In this document: in pieces, positions 61,554 through 64,000 of the stretch
Layout of the letters: each line of letters starts with the position of its first letter
How positions within the stretch are numbered: position 1 is the stretch's first letter
DNA from: Silvania confinis
GTDB taxonomy: Bacteria > Pseudomonadota > Gammaproteobacteria > Enterobacterales > Enterobacteriaceae
Assembly: GCF_025564085.1 (NCBI RefSeq)
Contig: NZ_JAMGZJ010000078.1
Location: forward strand, 620,001 to 684,000
DNA: 64,000 nt
Direction of reading: 5' to 3'
Translations under genes and position numbers: made by a program
The notes under the pieces: model-generated
What the model was told of the DNA's origin: nothing
Database searches by the model: none
Seen by the model: only the letters and a program-made list of their open reading frames with translations

Positions 61554-62409
61554 GCGGAATGATTTCGTAGTTGCCCGTCAGCAACGGCTTGCAGAGAATT
61601 TTATAGCCATCCTGATCAAAACCAGAGGGCGCGCGGAGCAGTTCCGTCGCCTCGTCCAGGGTTTCTACTGCGCCCAGCCATAGCCAGTTATGAATGATGT
61701 GAAAATGGGTCATCTCCGCGCGCGACTCTTTCAACGCAACGGCGCTGTCCCACGGCCAACAGGTGATGCCAATCGCCTGTAGCCCCTCGACTAAACGCTG
61801 CTGATGATCCTCAACGCTCTCTTTCCCGCAGCAGGCACCGGCGCAGCGCTTCAGGGCTGAACGGAAGCAGGCCCGGCCCCGGCTCACCGACTCCAGACCC
61901 AGCAGGCCGTAGCAGAGCTGACGTTCGTCAGCGAGCGTCTGGAGTGTTTGCAGCGCCGCCCGACGGTTGGCGAAAAGGCCAAACAGGTTCGGGGTGTGCG
62001 AAAAATCCACCTCGCGGGCATACACCACCTGCGGTTTCCCCTCACTGATGTGCAATGAGCACAGCTGCCGGTTGCGGCGCAGACGCTTATTGAACAGCGG
62101 CTGCTGTTCCTTGATTAAGCGGGCTTCCAGCAGCAATGCGCCCAGCTCACCGGCGGTTTGCGTCCAGCTGATGCGTCGGGACTGGCGCAGCATGGCCGCT
62201 TCGTCAGGGGTGCGCAGATGCGACAGCACCCGGCTGCGAATATTGACGCTTTTGCCGATATACAGCGGCATGGCGTCACTGTCGCCATGGAAAAAATAGA
62301 CGCCGGGCTGTTTGGGCAGCGCTTCAAGCCAGGGTCGTAGATGTTCGGGATATTCATAGATGGCGGCGGCTTCAAACTCTAGCCGCGGTGCCGATTGACG
62401 CCTGCTCAC
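61522..62409 (-). CDS. cho: excinuclease Cho (UvrC-like endonuclease)
   Basis: The 295-residue protein has a GIY-YIG nuclease domain ('GVYFFHG', '[18 protein letters not shown]') and the Cys-rich block '[18 protein letters not shown]', as E. coli Cho, which makes the 3' cut at bulky lesions. The start is GTG 62409, with AGGAG 6 bases upstream, and it matches E. coli. The longer ATG start at 62436 would lie inside the LexA box and is rejected. Confidence 0.93.
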   Translation of the reverse strand: MSRRQSAPRLEFEAAAIYEYPEHLRPWLEALPKQPGVYFFHGDSDAMPLYIGKSVNIRSRVLSHLRTPDEAAMLRQSRRISWTQTAGELGALLLEARLIKEQQPLFNKRLRRNRQLCSLHISEGKPQVVYAREVDFSHTPNLFGLFANRRAALQTLQTLADERQLCYGLLGLESVSRGRACFRSALKRCAGACCGKESVEDHQQRLVEGLQAIGITCWPWDSAVALKESRAEMTHFHIIHNWLWLGAVETLDEATELLRAPSGFDQDGYKILCKPLLTGNYEIIPLSDLAAKRSR

Positions 62410-62424
62410 AACGTACTCCTGATA

Positions 62425-62440
62425 CTGTTCAGGCATACAG
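62425..62440 (-). promoter_or_regulatory. LexA box of cho
   Basis: CTGTTCAGGCATACAG has the CTG-N10-CAG form and lies 16 bases upstream of the GTG start, so cho is expected to be SOS-induced, as in E. coli. Confidence 0.85.
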
Positions 62441-62494
62441 TGTAGCAGCTGTGCGGTGGTTAAAAAAGAGGCGACGGGTGCCGCCTCAGCAGAA

Positions 62495-63322
62495 TTAACG
62501 TTTCCAGAAATCGTCGAACACCGTAATCGGCGGGCGGCGTTTGTGTTCAGTCTTCAGATACCAGCCTTCGATAATACGTTCGGTGCCTTCATCCAGCCGC
62601 TTACCTTCCAGATAATCATCGATATTTTCATAAGTGACCCCCAGTGCGGCTTCATCAGGCAGGGAAGGACGATCGTCTTCCAGATCGGCAGTAGGGGCTT
62701 TCTTATACAAATGCTCCGGGCAGTTCAGCACGGCCAGCAACTGCTTGCCCTGACGCTTGTTCAAACGGAACAGCGGATTAATGTCGGTGCCGCCGTCGCC
62801 GTACTTGGTGAAGAAGCCGGTCAGCGCTTCCGCCGCATGGTCGGTGCCGACCACTACGCCGCTGGTCATCCCGGCAATGCTGTACTGGGCTTTCATGCGC
62901 TCGCGGGCTTTTTCGTTGCCGCGTACAAAATCGCTCAGCTCAAGGCCCGCCTCGCGTAATGCCTGCTCGCTGGCCAGCACGGCGCTCTTAATATTGACCG
63001 TCAGCACCCGATCCGGCTGAATAAAGCCGATGGCGTCCTGACAGTCCTGTTCGTCGGCCTGTACGCCATAGGGCAGGCGGACGGCAATAAACTGCAGCGC
63101 TTCATTACCCGTCTCTTCGCGCAGCTCAGCGATGGCCAACTGGCAGAGCTTTCCGGCGAGGGTGGAATCCTGGCCCCCGCTGATGCCGAGGATCAGGGAT
63201 TTCAGAAACGGGTAGGTTTGTAGATAGGACTTCAAAAAATCAACGCTGCGGCGGATCTCGTCTTCCGCATTGATGGCGGGTTTGACACCCAGCGCCTGAA
63301 TAATCTCTTGTTGCAGAGCCAT
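62495..63322 (-). CDS. nadE: ammonia-dependent NAD synthetase
   Basis: The 275-residue protein has the ATP pyrophosphatase P-loop '[13 protein letters not shown]' and '[20 protein letters not shown]'. It makes NAD from deamido-NAD and ammonia. The start at 63322 ([11 protein letters not shown]) matches E. coli and has GAGGGG upstream. Confidence 0.96.
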   Translation of the reverse strand: MALQQEIIQALGVKPAINAEDEIRRSVDFLKSYLQTYPFLKSLILGISGGQDSTLAGKLCQLAIAELREETGNEALQFIAVRLPYGVQADEQDCQDAIGFIQPDRVLTVNIKSAVLASEQALREAGLELSDFVRGNEKARERMKAQYSIAGMTSGVVVGTDHAAEALTGFFTKYGDGGTDINPLFRLNKRQGKQLLAVLNCPEHLYKKAPTADLEDDRPSLPDEAALGVTYENIDDYLEGKRLDEGTERIIEGWYLKTEHKRRPPITVFDDFWKR

Positions 63323-63554
63323 AAAGCCCCTCCCTGTACGCAAATTTGCCTGATGAATGTTCCGTTAAAGCTAACCCGTCAGGCGTGAAACGACAAGGAT
63401 CACATTTCTATGAAAGGCGAAATGCGTCGATTCAGCAGCTTATCGTTCTGTGATTAGAATTTTCCGAAAAACTTCTGCCGCTGCGCTGGAGGTTGAAAAA
63501 AGTGATTTTCTATTCCAGGCTTACATAACACGCTGATAAACAAGAGGACGGAAT

Positions 63555-63896
63555 ATGAACAAAAATATCGCAGGAATGGTGGGTGCAGCGGCAGTATTGA
63601 CTTTGCTGGCAGGGTGTACCGCTTACGATCGTACTACCGATCAATTTAAAGAGCCCGTCGTAAAAGACGTTAAAAAAGGCATGAGCCGTGCCCAGGTGAT
63701 GCAGGTTGCCGGTAAACCGTCATCCGAAGTGACGATGGTTCACGCGCGTGGTACCTGCCAGACTTACATCCTCGGTCAACGGGATGGTAAAGCACAAACC
63801 TACTTTGTGGCACTCGATGATACGGGCCACGTGATTAACTCGGGCTACCAGACCTGTGCGGAATACGATACAGATCCGCAGGCGCCAAAAGCCTGA
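63555..63896 (+). CDS. osmE: osmotically inducible lipoprotein OsmE
   Basis: The 113-residue protein has a lipobox 'LLAGC' (Cys21) and a SmpA/OmlA-like domain ('[20 protein letters not shown]'). OsmE is an outer membrane lipoprotein induced by salt and in stationary phase. It is divergent from nadE. AGAGGACGG precedes the ATG. Confidence 0.94.
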   Translation: MNKNIAGMVGAAAVLTLLAGCTAYDRTTDQFKEPVVKDVKKGMSRAQVMQVAGKPSSEVTMVHARGTCQTYILGQRDGKAQTYFVALDDTGHVINSGYQTCAEYDTDPQAPKA

Positions 63897-63923
63897 TAAC
63901 ACCCTTTCCTGAGCACACAGACA

Positions 63924-63950
63924 AACCGGCCAACTGGCCGGTTTTTTTAT
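63924..63950 (+). terminator. terminator after osmE
   Basis: AACCGGCC and GGCCGGTT form the stem with an AACT loop, followed by seven T. Confidence 0.9.
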
Positions 63951-64000
63951 TGCCCTCAACAATCTTATTTCTTTGCGCGAATTATTTACCTAAAATGTGA

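Overview
The window comes from an enterobacterial chromosome, most like Enterobacter or a close relative (Lelliottia, Leclercia). The backbone genes and their order match the E. coli yea, ydj, ynj and ast neighbourhoods (dgcP-yeaQ, yeaL, yeaG-yeaH, mipA, gapA-msrB, ansA-pncA, sppA, selD-topB, gdhA, ynj genes, xthA, astCADBE, spy, cho, nadE, osmE). The protein sequences are close to E. coli but not identical.

Bases 1 to about 14,570 are the late end of a lambda-type prophage: tape measure C-terminus, tail genes M, L, K, a lipoprotein cargo gene, I, J, two unknown proteins, and a tail fibre with an S74 chaperone end. Cargo follows. First comes a two-gene operon under a perfect LexA box, whose second gene looks like a UmuD' that lacks the catalytic serine segment. 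Then comes an arsenic resistance cassette, arsRBC with divergent arsH. The prophage ends in a 3' fragment of icd, the attachment gene of phage 21/e14-type elements.

Bases 14,570-16,180 look like the wreck of a second element at the same site. They hold an integrase C-terminus fused in frame to an IS1-family InsB remnant, and a small exported protein of unknown role. A second, diverged copy of the icd terminator at 16,191 marks the return to backbone. Next come a GFA-family gene broken by two amber codons, a small unknown gene, and a strong match to a RyhB-type sRNA with its Fur box beside yeaQ, where Salmonella carries RyhB-2/RfrB.

From 17.4 kb on, the backbone runs: small membrane proteins yeaQ, yoaK, yoaJ; diguanylate cyclase dgcP; yeaO; DUF523; a CTP-synthase-like amidotransferase; the nimT transporter with its regulator nimR broken by one amber codon; yeaL; a TonB-dependent copper receptor; the YeaG kinase and YeaH; mipA; yeaE; yeaD-gapA; msrB; yeaC; an exported GH18 chitinase; ansA-pncA; sppA; ydjA; selD-topB; gdhA; ynjH/nudG; ynjA-ynjF; ynjE; the ynjBCD transporter; a TVP38-family protein; and xthA. 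The arginine succinyltransferase operon astCADBE follows with a sigma-54 promoter, then spy, ves, cho (with its own LexA box), nadE and osmE.

All identifications come from reading the sequence and from memory of these families. No database search was run.
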